NCBI GenBank assembly: GCA_963662525.1
Contig: OY759717.1
Location: 62,001-126,000 of the forward strand
Length of the DNA: 64,000 bases
Direction: 5' to 3'
From: CAZSDU01 sp963662525
GTDB lineage: Bacteria > Bacteroidota > Bacteroidia > Bacteroidales > FEN-979
Below the pieces are notes generated by a model. That model was not told where the DNA came from. It saw nothing but the letters and a program-made list of their open reading frames with translations, and made no database searches. The position numbers and the translations under genes are program-made. Numbering within the stretch: position 1 is the stretch's first letter; every line of letters starts with the position of its first letter. This document shows, piece after piece, positions 44,019-53,708 of the stretch.

Positions 44019-45182
44019 TTATTTGATTTCCTTAACACCGTCTGAGACCTCGGCAAGGTAGAATTCAGCAATCAAACCGGTTTGCACCTGATAATTGGCT
44101 CCGACCCTGCTGATAAACTCATTTACCCTATCATTTCTTACGAGATTCACGGTACAACCGCCAAAACCTGCTCCTGTCATCCGGGCTCCGATCACACCTG
44201 GGATTTTCTGAGCTTCATCGACCAGGGTGTCCAGCTCAAATCCGGTTACTTCATAATTCTCTTTCAGGGATTCATGAGAAGTATTCATCAAAGCACCAAA
44301 CTGCGTAAGATCACCTTTCAAGAGGCTGGAAACGGCGTTCAGTACCCGCTGATTCTCTGAAATGACATGGCGGGCACGTTTTCTGATCAATTCATCTGGT
44401 ATTCTGTCCTGAATTTTAAAGAACTGCATGAAACTGATTTCTCCCAATCTGGAGATCGGCATGAACTGGCTCAGGTATGTAACTGCCAATTGACATTCAG
44501 CTACCCTTTCATTATATTTAGAATCCGCAAGTTCTCTTGACTTTTTTGAATTCGCAATGATCAACCTGAATTCCTTCAGGTCCAACGGTACACTTTTATA
44601 CTCCAGGGTCTGGCAGTTCAGAAAAAGAGCATGTTGCTTTACACCCAAACCAACAGCAAACTGATCCATTATACCGCAGTTGACACCAACAAAATAGTTC
44701 TCTGCTTTCTGGGATATCTTTACCAGGTCAATTAGGCTTAGCTCAAAGTTGAACATCACATTAAGGGCATAGGCAGTGACCATTTCAATTGAAGCGGATG
44801 ATGACAGCCCTGAACTTTTTGGAATATCCCCGGAAAACAACATCTCAAAACCTGAAAGGGGAAGATTCATTTGCTTAAATTGGTGAAAAATACCCAGTGG
44901 ATAATTCACCCATTCTTTATTGGGTTGAACTTCGATTTTGTCAAGAGGGATTTCAGCACAGAATTCATAGTTGGCAGAAGCCATCCTGATGAGATCATCC
45001 CGCGTCTGCCGGATGACCAGATATGTCCCATATTGAAGAGCACAAGGAAAAACATAACCTCCGCTGTAATCAGTATGTTCTCCGATGAGATTTACCCGTC
45101 CGGGAGCAAAGAAAACCTTGGGCTGCTGGTCAGTACGACCATATCTATAAAAAAACCGCTGTTTAAGTTGGTCTAGGTCCAT
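44019..45182 (-). CDS. galK: Galactokinase
   Basis: Galactokinase phosphorylates galactose at C1, the first committed step of the Leloir pathway. The 387 residues carry the GHMP signature GRVNLIGEHTDYSGGY (about 28-43), the phosphate-binding loop PKSSGLSSSASIE, the catalytic base region CGIMDQFAVG and the C-terminal GARMTGAGFGGCTV. The galactose-specific GEHTDYxGG sequence separates it from homoserine and mevalonate kinases. It has a divergent neighbour, the GH2 gene at 45261, and ppk2 follows it. No galT or galE is in the window. Confidence 0.96.
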   Translation of the reverse strand: MDLDQLKQRFFYRYGRTDQQPKVFFAPGRVNLIGEHTDYSGGYVFPCALQYGTYLVIRQTRDDLIRMASANYEFCAEIPLDKIEVQPNKEWVNYPLGIFHQFKQMNLPLSGFEMLFSGDIPKSSGLSSSASIEMVTAYALNVMFNFELSLIDLVKISQKAENYFVGVNCGIMDQFAVGLGVKQHALFLNCQTLEYKSVPLDLKEFRLIIANSKKSRELADSKYNERVAECQLAVTYLSQFMPISRLGEISFMQFFKIQDRIPDELIRKRARHVISENQRVLNAVSSLLKGDLTQFGALMNTSHESLKENYEVTGFELDTLVDEAQKIPGVIGARMTGAGFGGCTVNLVRNDRVNEFISRVGANYQVQTGLIAEFYLAEVSDGVKEIK

Positions 45183-45260
45183 GTTTCTTTATTAAATGAT
45201 TGGTGAAATTAAGAAATAAATTCTTTTCTGGTAATTTTGTAAATTCTATTTTTATTCAAA

Positions 45261-47792
45261 ATGAAAAAACAACTTATTATATTTTCAATCCTGGTTTTTC
45301 TTTGTTTTCATGGAATGTCCCAGGATTTATTCACCAGGAGTCTTGACGGCGACTGGGAATTCAGGAAAGCCGGGACAAAAGAATGGTTGCCTGCCATTGT
45401 ACCTGGCTGTATTCATCTTGATCTTTTCAGGCTGGGTATAATCAAGGATCCTTTTTACAGGGACAATGAAGCCAGCATTCAATGGATCAGTGAAATCGGA
45501 TGGGAGTATAAAAAAGTATTTCAGTTTGATGAAGACGCTTTTTCAGCAAGGCATATAGAATTGGTTTGTAAAGGTCTGGATACCTATGCCAATGTTTATA
45601 TTAATGATAGCCTGGTAATCGTTGCCGATAATATGTTCAGGGAATGGGTCAAGGATATCAAACCATATTTATATCAGGGTAAAAATGCAATACGGATTCA
45701 GTTTCCGGCCATTGGTCCAGAAAACAAGGCCAGATATGAGAAGTTAAGATATAAGTTTCCGGGAGATGAGAAAGTGGTATGCCGGAAGGCTGGTTATCAT
45801 TTTGGTTGGGATTGGGGACCAACCTTGATCACCAGTGGAATATGGAAAACTATTTACCTGCGCTCATGGACGCAGGTAAATGTACTTGGTGTGCAGTGTA
45901 TTCAAAAAAACCTGACAGATTCGCTTGCAAATATGGCAGCTGATTTCAACCTTGTTTCCGACCTGGCCGATTCTGCCTATTTTAAGGTGATGATGGAAAA
46001 TGGCAGGGTTTTCAAGAAAGCAGCAGTAATTAGAAAAGGAAATAATTTAGTTCGTTTGGATTTTAAAATTGAGAATCCGCAGTATTGGTGGCCAAACGGT
46101 TTTGGCAAGCCTGTTTTATACAATCTCAGGTATGAAGTGACATTTGCCGGAAAAAAGGTTGGTGAAGGAATGAAACGAGTCGGATTACGAACAATATCGC
46201 TTGTTCAGAGGTCGGATTCTACCGGCAAAACATTTTATTTCAAAGTCAATGGTCATCCGATATTTGCTAAAGGAGGCAATTATATTCCGCAGGACAATTT
46301 TCTTACCAGGGTAAGTGATTCATCGTATCGCAGGGTCATTGCCGATGTGAAAGCGGCGAATATGAATATGCTGCGTGTCTGGGGGGGAGGAGTTTATGAG
46401 AAAGATCTTTTTTATGATCTATGTGATGAAAATGGGATCATGGTCTGGCAGGATCTAATGTTTGCTTGTGCCATGTATCCTACTGAAAAAGACTTTATGC
46501 GAAATGTTTTATCGGAAGTAGTCGAAAATGTGTACCGTCTGAGAAATCATCCTTCCATTGCCCTGTGGTGCGGCAATAATGAAATAGACGAAGGATGGAA
46601 AAACTGGGGCTGGCAAAAGCAATATAACTATTCAAAAAAAGATTCCTTCGACATATTTAGTACTTACCTGTTTTTATTTAATGGAAAAATACCGGAAATA
46701 ATCTCAAAAATTGATACACTCCGTCCATATATTCCTTCCTCTCCAATGACCGGCTGGGGTAGAGACGAAAGCCTTAAAAAAGGAGATGTTCATTATTGGG
46801 GAGTTTGGTGGGGAAAAGAGCCTTTTCAGGTTTTTAATAAGAAGATTGGAAGATTCATGTCAGAATATGGCTTCCAGAGTTTTCCTGAATTATCCACCAT
46901 TAAGAAATTCACTCTTCCTGACGATCGAAAACTTGGTTCTCCTGTTCTAAAATCACATCAAAAACATCCCGCTGGCTACGAAACTATTGATGAGTACCTT
47001 TTAAGGGACTATCACAAACCCAAGGATTTCGAATCATATATTCAGGTAAGCCAGTTGCTGCAGGCTGAAGGTATTCAGACTGCCATTGAAGCCCATAGAA
47101 GAGCTAAACCATATTGCATGGGTACTTTATTCTGGCAATTGAATGATTGCTGGCCCGTTGTTTCCTGGTCAGCAATTGATTATTACGGAAAAAAGAAAGC
47201 AGTATACTACAGGATTAAGAATGCATTTCAGCAAATCCTTCCATCGGCTGTTGTTGAAAATGGTCGTGTAAAAGTATATGTAATTTCAGATAACCCTATA
47301 CCAGTAGATGCGAAACTGAGCCTGAACCTGACCAGCTTTGATGGGAAAAGTATCTTTCAAAGAAATATTCAGATTAGCATTCCTGCCCAATCCTCCAAGG
47401 TGTATTTCGATACCCTGAGGAATGAGTTGCTCGAAGGGTTAGATTCAGCAAAGGTTTTACTGGTTTCAACTATTCAAGGTGATGATGGTTCATTGGCAAG
47501 GAACCTGTTTTACTTCGAATCTCCCAAAAACCTCTTAATGACTACACCAACTTTTGAAAAAAAGGCTGAAAAAATTGAAAATGGTTACAGGATTGTTCTA
47601 AAAACAGATAAATTGGCAAAAGGTGTATATTTATCAGTTCCTTTGGAAGGCGAATTTTCTGACAATTATTTTGATTTGCTGCCTGGCGAATCCAGGGAGA
47701 TCTTCTTTGAAACTGACAATAAAATCAAGGATATTCTGACAATATTATCCATTACTTCCCTCATTGATACCTATCCCAGAAATGAAAAATAA
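45261..47792 (+). CDS. GH2 family beta-mannosidase
   Basis: An exported glycosidase of 843 residues (signal peptide MKKQLIIFSILVFLCFHG). It has the GH2 layout: N-terminal sugar-binding domain (about 25-200), immunoglobulin-like domain (about 205-315), TIM barrel (about 320-680). The acid/base is E441 in WCGNNEIDEGW and the nucleophile E535 in MSEYGFQSFPE. WCGNNE rather than the galactosidase HGVN/NE form points to exo-beta-mannosidase. It removes terminal beta-mannose, as found at the base of N-glycans and in mannans. Its 3' end overlaps the start of the GH92 gene, indicating one operon. A TAATTTTG at 45232-45239 could be the -7 box. Confidence 0.92.
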   Translation: MKKQLIIFSILVFLCFHGMSQDLFTRSLDGDWEFRKAGTKEWLPAIVPGCIHLDLFRLGIIKDPFYRDNEASIQWISEIGWEYKKVFQFDEDAFSARHIELVCKGLDTYANVYINDSLVIVADNMFREWVKDIKPYLYQGKNAIRIQFPAIGPENKARYEKLRYKFPGDEKVVCRKAGYHFGWDWGPTLITSGIWKTIYLRSWTQVNVLGVQCIQKNLTDSLANMAADFNLVSDLADSAYFKVMMENGRVFKKAAVIRKGNNLVRLDFKIENPQYWWPNGFGKPVLYNLRYEVTFAGKKVGEGMKRVGLRTISLVQRSDSTGKTFYFKVNGHPIFAKGGNYIPQDNFLTRVSDSSYRRVIADVKAANMNMLRVWGGGVYEKDLFYDLCDENGIMVWQDLMFACAMYPTEKDFMRNVLSEVVENVYRLRNHPSIALWCGNNEIDEGWKNWGWQKQYNYSKKDSFDIFSTYLFLFNGKIPEIISKIDTLRPYIPSSPMTGWGRDESLKKGDVHYWGVWWGKEPFQVFNKKIGRFMSEYGFQSFPELSTIKKFTLPDDRKLGSPVLKSHQKHPAGYETIDEYLLRDYHKPKDFESYIQVSQLLQAEGIQTAIEAHRRAKPYCMGTLFWQLNDCWPVVSWSAIDYYGKKKAVYYRIKNAFQQILPSAVVENGRVKVYVISDNPIPVDAKLSLNLTSFDGKSIFQRNIQISIPAQSSKVYFDTLRNELLEGLDSAKVLLVSTIQGDDGSLARNLFYFESPKNLLMTTPTFEKKAEKIENGYRIVLKTDKLAKGVYLSVPLEGEFSDNYFDLLPGESREIFFETDNKIKDILTILSITSLIDTYPRNEK

Positions 47793-50673
47793 GTGGCTGC
47801 AAATTCTTACCCCTGTTTTATTTTATTCTCTGTCTGCATATACCCAACTTCCGCTTTTTCCTGTCAGTGATGTTAATCCATTTATCGGCACCGATGGTCA
47901 TGGACATACTTATCCGGGAAGCAGTATGCCTTTTGGGATGGTTCAGCTGAGTCCGGATACAAGGTTGGATGGCTGGGATGGTTGTTCAGCATTTCATGAT
48001 TCTGATACCATTATTTATGGTTTTAGTCATACCCATCTCAGCGGGACCGGATGTTCTGATTATGGAGATATACTGGTCATGCCTTTCACAGGCAATATCA
48101 GCCTGAAGGATTATGGGTTTGCTTCTTCCTTTTCCAGAACCTCAGAAACGGCGACACCGGGCTACTATTCCGTCTTCCTTGAAAAATATCATGTCAAAGC
48201 AGAATTAACGTCTACTAACAGGGTCGGCTTTCATCGCTATACATTTCCTGCTAACGGTAAGGCCGGAATCGTTGTGGATCTTAAACACAGGGATAAAGTT
48301 TTAAAATCCGGAATTACTCTTGTTACCAATGATGAGATCGAAGGATATAGGATTTCTCAGGCATGGGCTGCAAAACAAATGATATATTTCGTGGCAAAAT
48401 TCTCCCGGCCTTTCAATGAAGTGAATATTGACTCTTTACAAGCCTTTCTCACTTTTTCTGACAATAAGAACGAACCCGTCCTGGTGAAACTAGGAATTTC
48501 CGGCGTAAGTATTGAAGGGGCCAGGAAGAACATGGAAGCAGAGATCCCTGAATGGGATTTCGATTCTATCCGTTTGCAGGCCCAAGTTACCTGGAATGCT
48601 GAGCTTGGAAAAATCAGGCTGGAAGGTGCGACAGATGAGAAACAGGTTGTTTTTTATACCGCTATATACCATACCATGCTCCAGCCAAATATATATAACG
48701 ATGTTGATGGACAATACCGGGGCAGGGATTTCGAGGTACACAAGACCCAAGGTTTTAGTTACTATACCGTTTTCTCTTTATGGGATACCTACAGGGCTGC
48801 TCATCCCTTATATACGATTCTGGAAACAAATAGAACCAATGATTTCATTAAAACTTTCTTACGGCAATACAAAGAAGGAGGAATGCTTCCGGTATGGGAA
48901 CTCTCGAGCAATGAAACGGGTTGTATGATAGGCTACCATGCCATTCCTGTGATCGCTGATGCCTACCTGAAGGGGATCCATGACTATTCTGCCAGTGATG
49001 CCCTGGAAGCAATGAAACACAGCGCCATGCAAGACCATCTCGGATTGAAATATTTTAAAATAAAAGGCTATATTCCTGCTGATAAAGAGGGTGAATCGGT
49101 ATCAAAAACCCTGGAGTATGCCTACGATGACTGGTGTATTGCAATGATGGCAAAAAAAATGGGTAAAGAAGATGACTATAGAACCTTTATTGCCAGAGCA
49201 CAATATTATAAAAACATTTTCGATCCATCGACTGGTTTTTTTCGGGCAAAAGCAAATGAAACCTGGTTCTCCCCTTTTGAACCTGCAGAGGTCAATTTTA
49301 ATTATACTGAAGCAAATGCATGGCAATACGCATTTTATGTTCCCCAGGATATTGAAGGATTGATGGAATTAATGGGTGGCCGTGAAAAATTTGCAACAAA
49401 ACTCGATGAATTATTTTCAACAGACTCCCGAACAACCGGTCGTGAGCAGGCCGACATCAGCGGATTAATTGGTCAGTATGCCCATGGCAACGAACCAAGC
49501 CATCATATGGCTTACCTTTATAATTTTGTACTGCAACCCTGGAAAACCCAGGAAATTGTTCACCGGATATGCTCAGAATTTTATAAAAACAAAGCAGATG
49601 GCCTGATCGGTAATGAGGATTGCGGACAAATGTCGGCCTGGTATGTATTTTCAGCCCTGGGTTTTTATCCGGTTAGTCCCTGTTCTGGAGTCTATGCATT
49701 GGGTAGTCCAGTGTTTCCAAAAGCAATTATACAGCTTGAAAACGGAAAGAATTTCATAATCCTGGCTAAAAATGTAAGTGATACTAATTTTTATATTCAA
49801 TCGGTGGTATTGAACGGGAAACCATACTTTAAAAACTATCTCAGGCATGAGGATATCATCAATGGTGGTGAAATTATTTTTAATATGGGACCATTGCCAA
49901 ATAAGGCCTGGGGCAACAGTGTGGGATCTGCTCCTGTTTCCAGGATCAACGACAATTTTATTACTCCTGTACCCTCTGTGGAGATGGGAGAACCGATTTT
50001 CTTTGATGCTACCTATGTTTCCTTGGCTAACCCCATCAAGGGGACTGATATATATTACACCTTGAATGGTTCGACACCTACCCTTAAATCGGAACCTTAT
50101 ACTGGTCCTTTCAAATTTGAAAAAACAACAACGCTGAAGGCGATTGCATCGCAGGCTGGTATCATGCAGAGTTTCCCGATTGAGTCCCATTTTATTAAAA
50201 TTAAGAAAAACCGAAAAATCGCGCTGAATACGGTATATGCAGGTCAATACTCAGCAGGTGGTGATATTGCACTCATTGATTATATTCGAGGCGGAGATAG
50301 CTTCCGGACAGGCAGCTGGCAGGGATACGAAGGTGTAGATGTTGATGCAGTCATTGACCTGGGATCAGAACAACAAGTGCATAAACTGTCTATAGGCTTC
50401 CTGCAGGAACAGACTTCCTGGATATTCATGCCTGAGGAAGTAATCTTTTCGGTATCTACTGATGGGAAAATATACACCAATGTTGGCAGGGTAACTAACG
50501 ATACGGATGAACACCTTGCCGGAACTATCATCAGGGCTTTCACCCTAAATGTAAAAGCGCTTAAAACCAGATATATACATGTGGTGGCTAAAAACAAGGG
50601 ATCCTGTCCATATTGGCACCCTGGTGCCGGGAAGAAGGCATGGATCTTTGTGGATGAAATTAGTATAGAATAG
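47782..50673 (+). CDS. GH92 family alpha-mannosidase with C-terminal sandwich domains
   Basis: From the ATG at 47782 (MKNKWLQILTPV) it has 963 residues; an earlier in-frame ATG (47764) would lengthen it by six residues within the GH2 gene. The signal peptide ends SAYTQ. GH92 signatures are PFIGTDGHGHTYPGSSMPFG, TYRAAHPLYTI, the Glu-containing GNEPSHHMAYLY and GNEDCGQMSAWYVFSALGFY, giving the calcium-dependent inverting alpha-mannosidase fold. Residues about 735-820 resemble a chitobiase-C/Fn3-like domain (LANPIKGTDIYYTLNGSTP) and about 830-960 an F5/8-type (CBM32) domain. It probably trims alpha-mannose from N-glycans or mannans, paired with the GH2 enzyme upstream. Confidence 0.94.
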   Translation: MKNKWLQILTPVLFYSLSAYTQLPLFPVSDVNPFIGTDGHGHTYPGSSMPFGMVQLSPDTRLDGWDGCSAFHDSDTIIYGFSHTHLSGTGCSDYGDILVMPFTGNISLKDYGFASSFSRTSETATPGYYSVFLEKYHVKAELTSTNRVGFHRYTFPANGKAGIVVDLKHRDKVLKSGITLVTNDEIEGYRISQAWAAKQMIYFVAKFSRPFNEVNIDSLQAFLTFSDNKNEPVLVKLGISGVSIEGARKNMEAEIPEWDFDSIRLQAQVTWNAELGKIRLEGATDEKQVVFYTAIYHTMLQPNIYNDVDGQYRGRDFEVHKTQGFSYYTVFSLWDTYRAAHPLYTILETNRTNDFIKTFLRQYKEGGMLPVWELSSNETGCMIGYHAIPVIADAYLKGIHDYSASDALEAMKHSAMQDHLGLKYFKIKGYIPADKEGESVSKTLEYAYDDWCIAMMAKKMGKEDDYRTFIARAQYYKNIFDPSTGFFRAKANETWFSPFEPAEVNFNYTEANAWQYAFYVPQDIEGLMELMGGREKFATKLDELFSTDSRTTGREQADISGLIGQYAHGNEPSHHMAYLYNFVLQPWKTQEIVHRICSEFYKNKADGLIGNEDCGQMSAWYVFSALGFYPVSPCSGVYALGSPVFPKAIIQLENGKNFIILAKNVSDTNFYIQSVVLNGKPYFKNYLRHEDIINGGEIIFNMGPLPNKAWGNSVGSAPVSRINDNFITPVPSVEMGEPIFFDATYVSLANPIKGTDIYYTLNGSTPTLKSEPYTGPFKFEKTTTLKAIASQAGIMQSFPIESHFIKIKKNRKIALNTVYAGQYSAGGDIALIDYIRGGDSFRTGSWQGYEGVDVDAVIDLGSEQQVHKLSIGFLQEQTSWIFMPEEVIFSVSTDGKIYTNVGRVTNDTDEHLAGTIIRAFTLNVKALKTRYIHVVAKNKGSCPYWHPGAGKKAWIFVDEISIE

Positions 50674-50716
50674 TCATTAATCCAGAATCGTAAATCGCGG
50701 CAACAATAATAAAAAT

Positions 50717-51613
50717 ATGCCGAACAGCAAACTAAAATCAGACCTTATCCTCCTTCTAGCTGCGTGGATATGGGGATTCGCTTTCGTTTATCAACGGCTG
50801 GGTATGGAATATGTGGGACCATTTACCTACAATGGTGTTAGATTTTCCCTTGGAGCTATCATGCTCCTCCCCTTTCTCTGGTTCAGGGCCAGGAAGAGCG
50901 AACCCATGGTTCATTCCGTACATCCTTCCGATCTCAGGAAAATCCTGATCGGAACATTAATGACCGGGCTGTTTCTCTTTGGGGGTGTTTCACTCCAGCA
51001 GCTTGGATTGCAAACAACAACGGCCGGGAAAGCAGGTTTTCTGACTGGACTTTATGTAGTGCTTGTTCCTTTCGTAGGATTGCTATTCGGTCAACGGTCC
51101 ACTGTTTATATGTGGATAGGAGCGATACTTTCTTTTTCGGGACTTTACCTCCTGAGTATCACCACCGGATTTCATATCGATCCCGGCGATAAGCTGGTTC
51201 TCCTCTGCGCCTTCGTTTTTACTTTTCATGTGTTGTTTATCGGATGGCTTTCCCCTGTCATGGACTCCTTTTTACTCGCTGTTATCCAGTTTGCCATCTG
51301 TGCCATCCTTAACCTTGCTGTTGCTTTTACGATTGAAAAGGTTGCTTTTAATACGATCATACAAGCTTGGATACCAATTACTTACGGAGGTATTTTATCG
51401 GTTGGAATTGCCTATACCCTACAGGTAATCGCTCAGAAAACAGCACATCCTGCTTATGCTTCCATTATTCTCAGCCTTGAAGCTGTTTTTGCCGTTCTTG
51501 GCGGCTGGCTTATCCTTCATGAACAACTGACAACAAAGATGCTAATTGGTTGTGTGCTTATGCTTGCTGGGATGATAGTAGTACAAGTAAAAAATGTCCT
51601 TATAAAGAAATAA
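50717..51613 (+). CDS. EamA family DMT transporter
   Basis: A 298-residue membrane protein with ten hydrophobic helices arranged as two EamA repeats (first: LILLLAAWIWGFAFVYQRLG; second: LVLLCAFVFTFHVLFIGWLS). Such carriers export or exchange amino acids, nucleotides or other small metabolites. The substrate cannot be inferred. It starts 43 bases after the GH92 gene and ends 15 bases before the M64 peptidase gene, so it may belong to either unit. Confidence 0.9.
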   Translation: MPNSKLKSDLILLLAAWIWGFAFVYQRLGMEYVGPFTYNGVRFSLGAIMLLPFLWFRARKSEPMVHSVHPSDLRKILIGTLMTGLFLFGGVSLQQLGLQTTTAGKAGFLTGLYVVLVPFVGLLFGQRSTVYMWIGAILSFSGLYLLSITTGFHIDPGDKLVLLCAFVFTFHVLFIGWLSPVMDSFLLAVIQFAICAILNLAVAFTIEKVAFNTIIQAWIPITYGGILSVGIAYTLQVIAQKTAHPAYASIILSLEAVFAVLGGWLILHEQLTTKMLIGCVLMLAGMIVVQVKNVLIKK

Positions 51614-51628
51614 TGAAATAAATCAACC

Positions 51629-52912
51629 ATGAAGTTTACGTCATTTATTTTACCGGTTTTTATCCTGCTACATATTTCGGGATTTACCCAAACACCTGGA
51701 TTCGATGCCTGGTTTTCTCCTAATGCCCTGAGGGTCGATTATTTCCTGGCAGGAAACTCAGTTGAAGAAACAGTCTATTTCAGGGAAATGAAACAGGAAC
51801 CATACTGGGGCGGTTCAAAAGAAAACCTGATGGATCCAAATAATTACGGAACATACAGGTATCTGGCCTTTGATTCGGCCTCGAAAAAACTAGTCTTTTC
51901 AAAAGGGTTCTGTTCCCTCTTTCAGGAATGGCAGGGAACCGATGAAGCAAAGACGATCAGGCGGGCTTTTCCCATGAGTGCTATAATTCCATTTCCACAA
52001 AAAACCATCCGGTTTGTAATTGAAAAGAGATCTTTCACCAGTGGGGAATTCCAACCCATGTTTGAGCGCTATATCAATCCTGGTGATTATTTTATTATCA
52101 GGGAAAAACCTCATCCGGTTAAGGTCACAAGACTAAGCTATCACGGTGATCCGCAGAACCATGCTGATATTGTTTTTATTTCCGAAGGTTACACCCTAAA
52201 GGAAATGACTAAATTTTTAAAGGACGCCAGACGGATGATAGATACACTCATCCGGACAAAGCCATATTCAGATTATAAAGACAAGTTCAATTTTTATGCC
52301 ATTCAGTCACCATCTGATTCTTCGGGAGTGGATATTCCTGGTCAGGGAATTTATAGAAACACAGCAATCAACAGCCATTTCTATACTTTTAACATGGATC
52401 GCTACCTTACCACCTTCGATACCAAATCCATTTATGACCTGGCTGCCAATGTTCCCTGTGATGCCATTGTGATCCTTGTGAACAGTAAGCAATACGGCGG
52501 AGGTGGATTTTATAATTTGTATGCCGAAACAACTGTTGACCATGCCCTTTCTCCTTTAGTTTTCGTACATGAATTCGGACATTCTTTTGCCGGACTTGCA
52601 GATGAATATATTGGAAATGTTTCCTATTCCGGTTTTTACAATCTGAATCTGGAACCCTGGGAACCAAATTTAACAACGAATATTCAGTTTGAAACGAAAT
52701 GGAAAGACATGCTTGATCCCGAGACGCCTCTTCCAACTCCCCGGATTGAAGCTTATCGGAATACTGTTGGCATGTTCGAAGGCGGAGGATATGAGAAAAA
52801 TGGAATTTTCAGTCCTTATATGGACTGCCGTATGAATACCAATGAGGCGCCTGGCTTTTGTCCTGTATGTCAGTTGGCCATAAGGAAAATGATTCTTTTT
52901 TATGGAGAATGA
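51629..52912 (+). CDS. M64 (IgA peptidase-type) metallopeptidase
   Basis: A 427-residue exported protein (signal peptide ending SGFTQ). An N-terminal beta domain (about 25-160) precedes the peptidase M64 domain. The zinc site is H314-E315-x2-H318 with D325 in VHEFGHSFAGLADEY, giving the HExxHxxxxxxD zinc-ligand spacing of this clan. It was named after the Clostridium ramosum IgA peptidase, but Bacteroidota copies are general secreted endopeptidases with unknown substrates. It overlaps the start of the glycyl-radical activase gene by 11 bases. Confidence 0.9.
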   Translation: MKFTSFILPVFILLHISGFTQTPGFDAWFSPNALRVDYFLAGNSVEETVYFREMKQEPYWGGSKENLMDPNNYGTYRYLAFDSASKKLVFSKGFCSLFQEWQGTDEAKTIRRAFPMSAIIPFPQKTIRFVIEKRSFTSGEFQPMFERYINPGDYFIIREKPHPVKVTRLSYHGDPQNHADIVFISEGYTLKEMTKFLKDARRMIDTLIRTKPYSDYKDKFNFYAIQSPSDSSGVDIPGQGIYRNTAINSHFYTFNMDRYLTTFDTKSIYDLAANVPCDAIVILVNSKQYGGGGFYNLYAETTVDHALSPLVFVHEFGHSFAGLADEYIGNVSYSGFYNLNLEPWEPNLTTNIQFETKWKDMLDPETPLPTPRIEAYRNTVGMFEGGGYEKNGIFSPYMDCRMNTNEAPGFCPVCQLAIRKMILFYGE

Positions 52913-53708
52913 AGGACTGGTTTTTGACATCCGGCGTTTTTCAGTTCATGATGGTCCTGGAATTCGAACTACCGTATTTTTAAAAGGATGTCCCCTGTCC
53001 TGCTGGTGGTGTCATAATCCGGAAAGCCAGGAGGTAAAATTCGAAGAAACCATAAAAAATTACAAACTCTCAGACAAAGTATTTCAACAGACAGAAATTA
53101 CAGGAAAATTCATGTCAGTGGCTGAAGTAATGCAGGAAGTGATCATGGACCAGGTTTTTTATGAGGAGTCAAAAGGAGGAGTGACATTTTCAGGAGGAGA
53201 GCCACTGATGCAGGAATCATTCCTGCGGGATTTACTGAAGTCATCAAAATCTCTAGGTTTGCATACTGCCCTCGATACTTCCGGGTATGCCACCCTTCAG
53301 GCAATTCAGTATATTGCACCCTGGGTTGACCTTTTCTTATTCGATGTGAAGATTATCAACGACCAACTGCATCAGCAATATACCGGGGTATCAAATGTTA
53401 CTATCCTTGCCAATCTCAGATACCTTGTTCAGAACAGGTTTAAGGTGATCCTCAGATTTCCGGTCATTCCCGGAATTACCGATACCATGGAAAACATCAA
53501 TGACCTGAAAGAATTATTAAAATCCTTGTCCCCCTGTCACCCTATTACTTTAGATCTATTACCATATCACGATTCTGCCCGGAATAAATATTGCCGGTTG
53601 GAAAGAAAGAATAAACTGCCTGATCTTCGAACCATGAAACCAGAAAATCTGCTGATGATTGCTAAAGAAATTGAATTAACCGGTATTCAGGTCAGGCTTG
53701 GTGGATAA
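52902..53708 (+). CDS. Glycyl-radical enzyme activating protein
   Basis: A 268-residue radical SAM activase that installs the glycyl radical on its partner. The N-terminal hallmark SVHDGPGIRTTVFLKGC contains C30, C34 and C37 (CPLSCWWC); SGGEPLMQ follows near residue 103. After WWCHNPESQ the chain passes straight to the core, with no ferredoxin-like CxxCxxCxxxC insert, so it is the short pyruvate formate-lyase-activase form. It overlaps the M64 gene. The candidate partner, at 56929, is on the same strand but 3 kb away, with two unrelated genes between. Confidence 0.92.
   Translation: MENEGLVFDIRRFSVHDGPGIRTTVFLKGCPLSCWWCHNPESQEVKFEETIKNYKLSDKVFQQTEITGKFMSVAEVMQEVIMDQVFYEESKGGVTFSGGEPLMQESFLRDLLKSSKSLGLHTALDTSGYATLQAIQYIAPWVDLFLFDVKIINDQLHQQYTGVSNVTILANLRYLVQNRFKVILRFPVIPGITDTMENINDLKELLKSLSPCHPITLDLLPYHDSARNKYCRLERKNKLPDLRTMKPENLLMIAKEIELTGIQVRLGG

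Noticed and set aside
49651..50247. A 198-codon open frame on the minus strand inside the GH92 gene
   Set aside because: It lies wholly antisense to a well-supported conserved enzyme and has no recognisable domain, signal peptide or leader.
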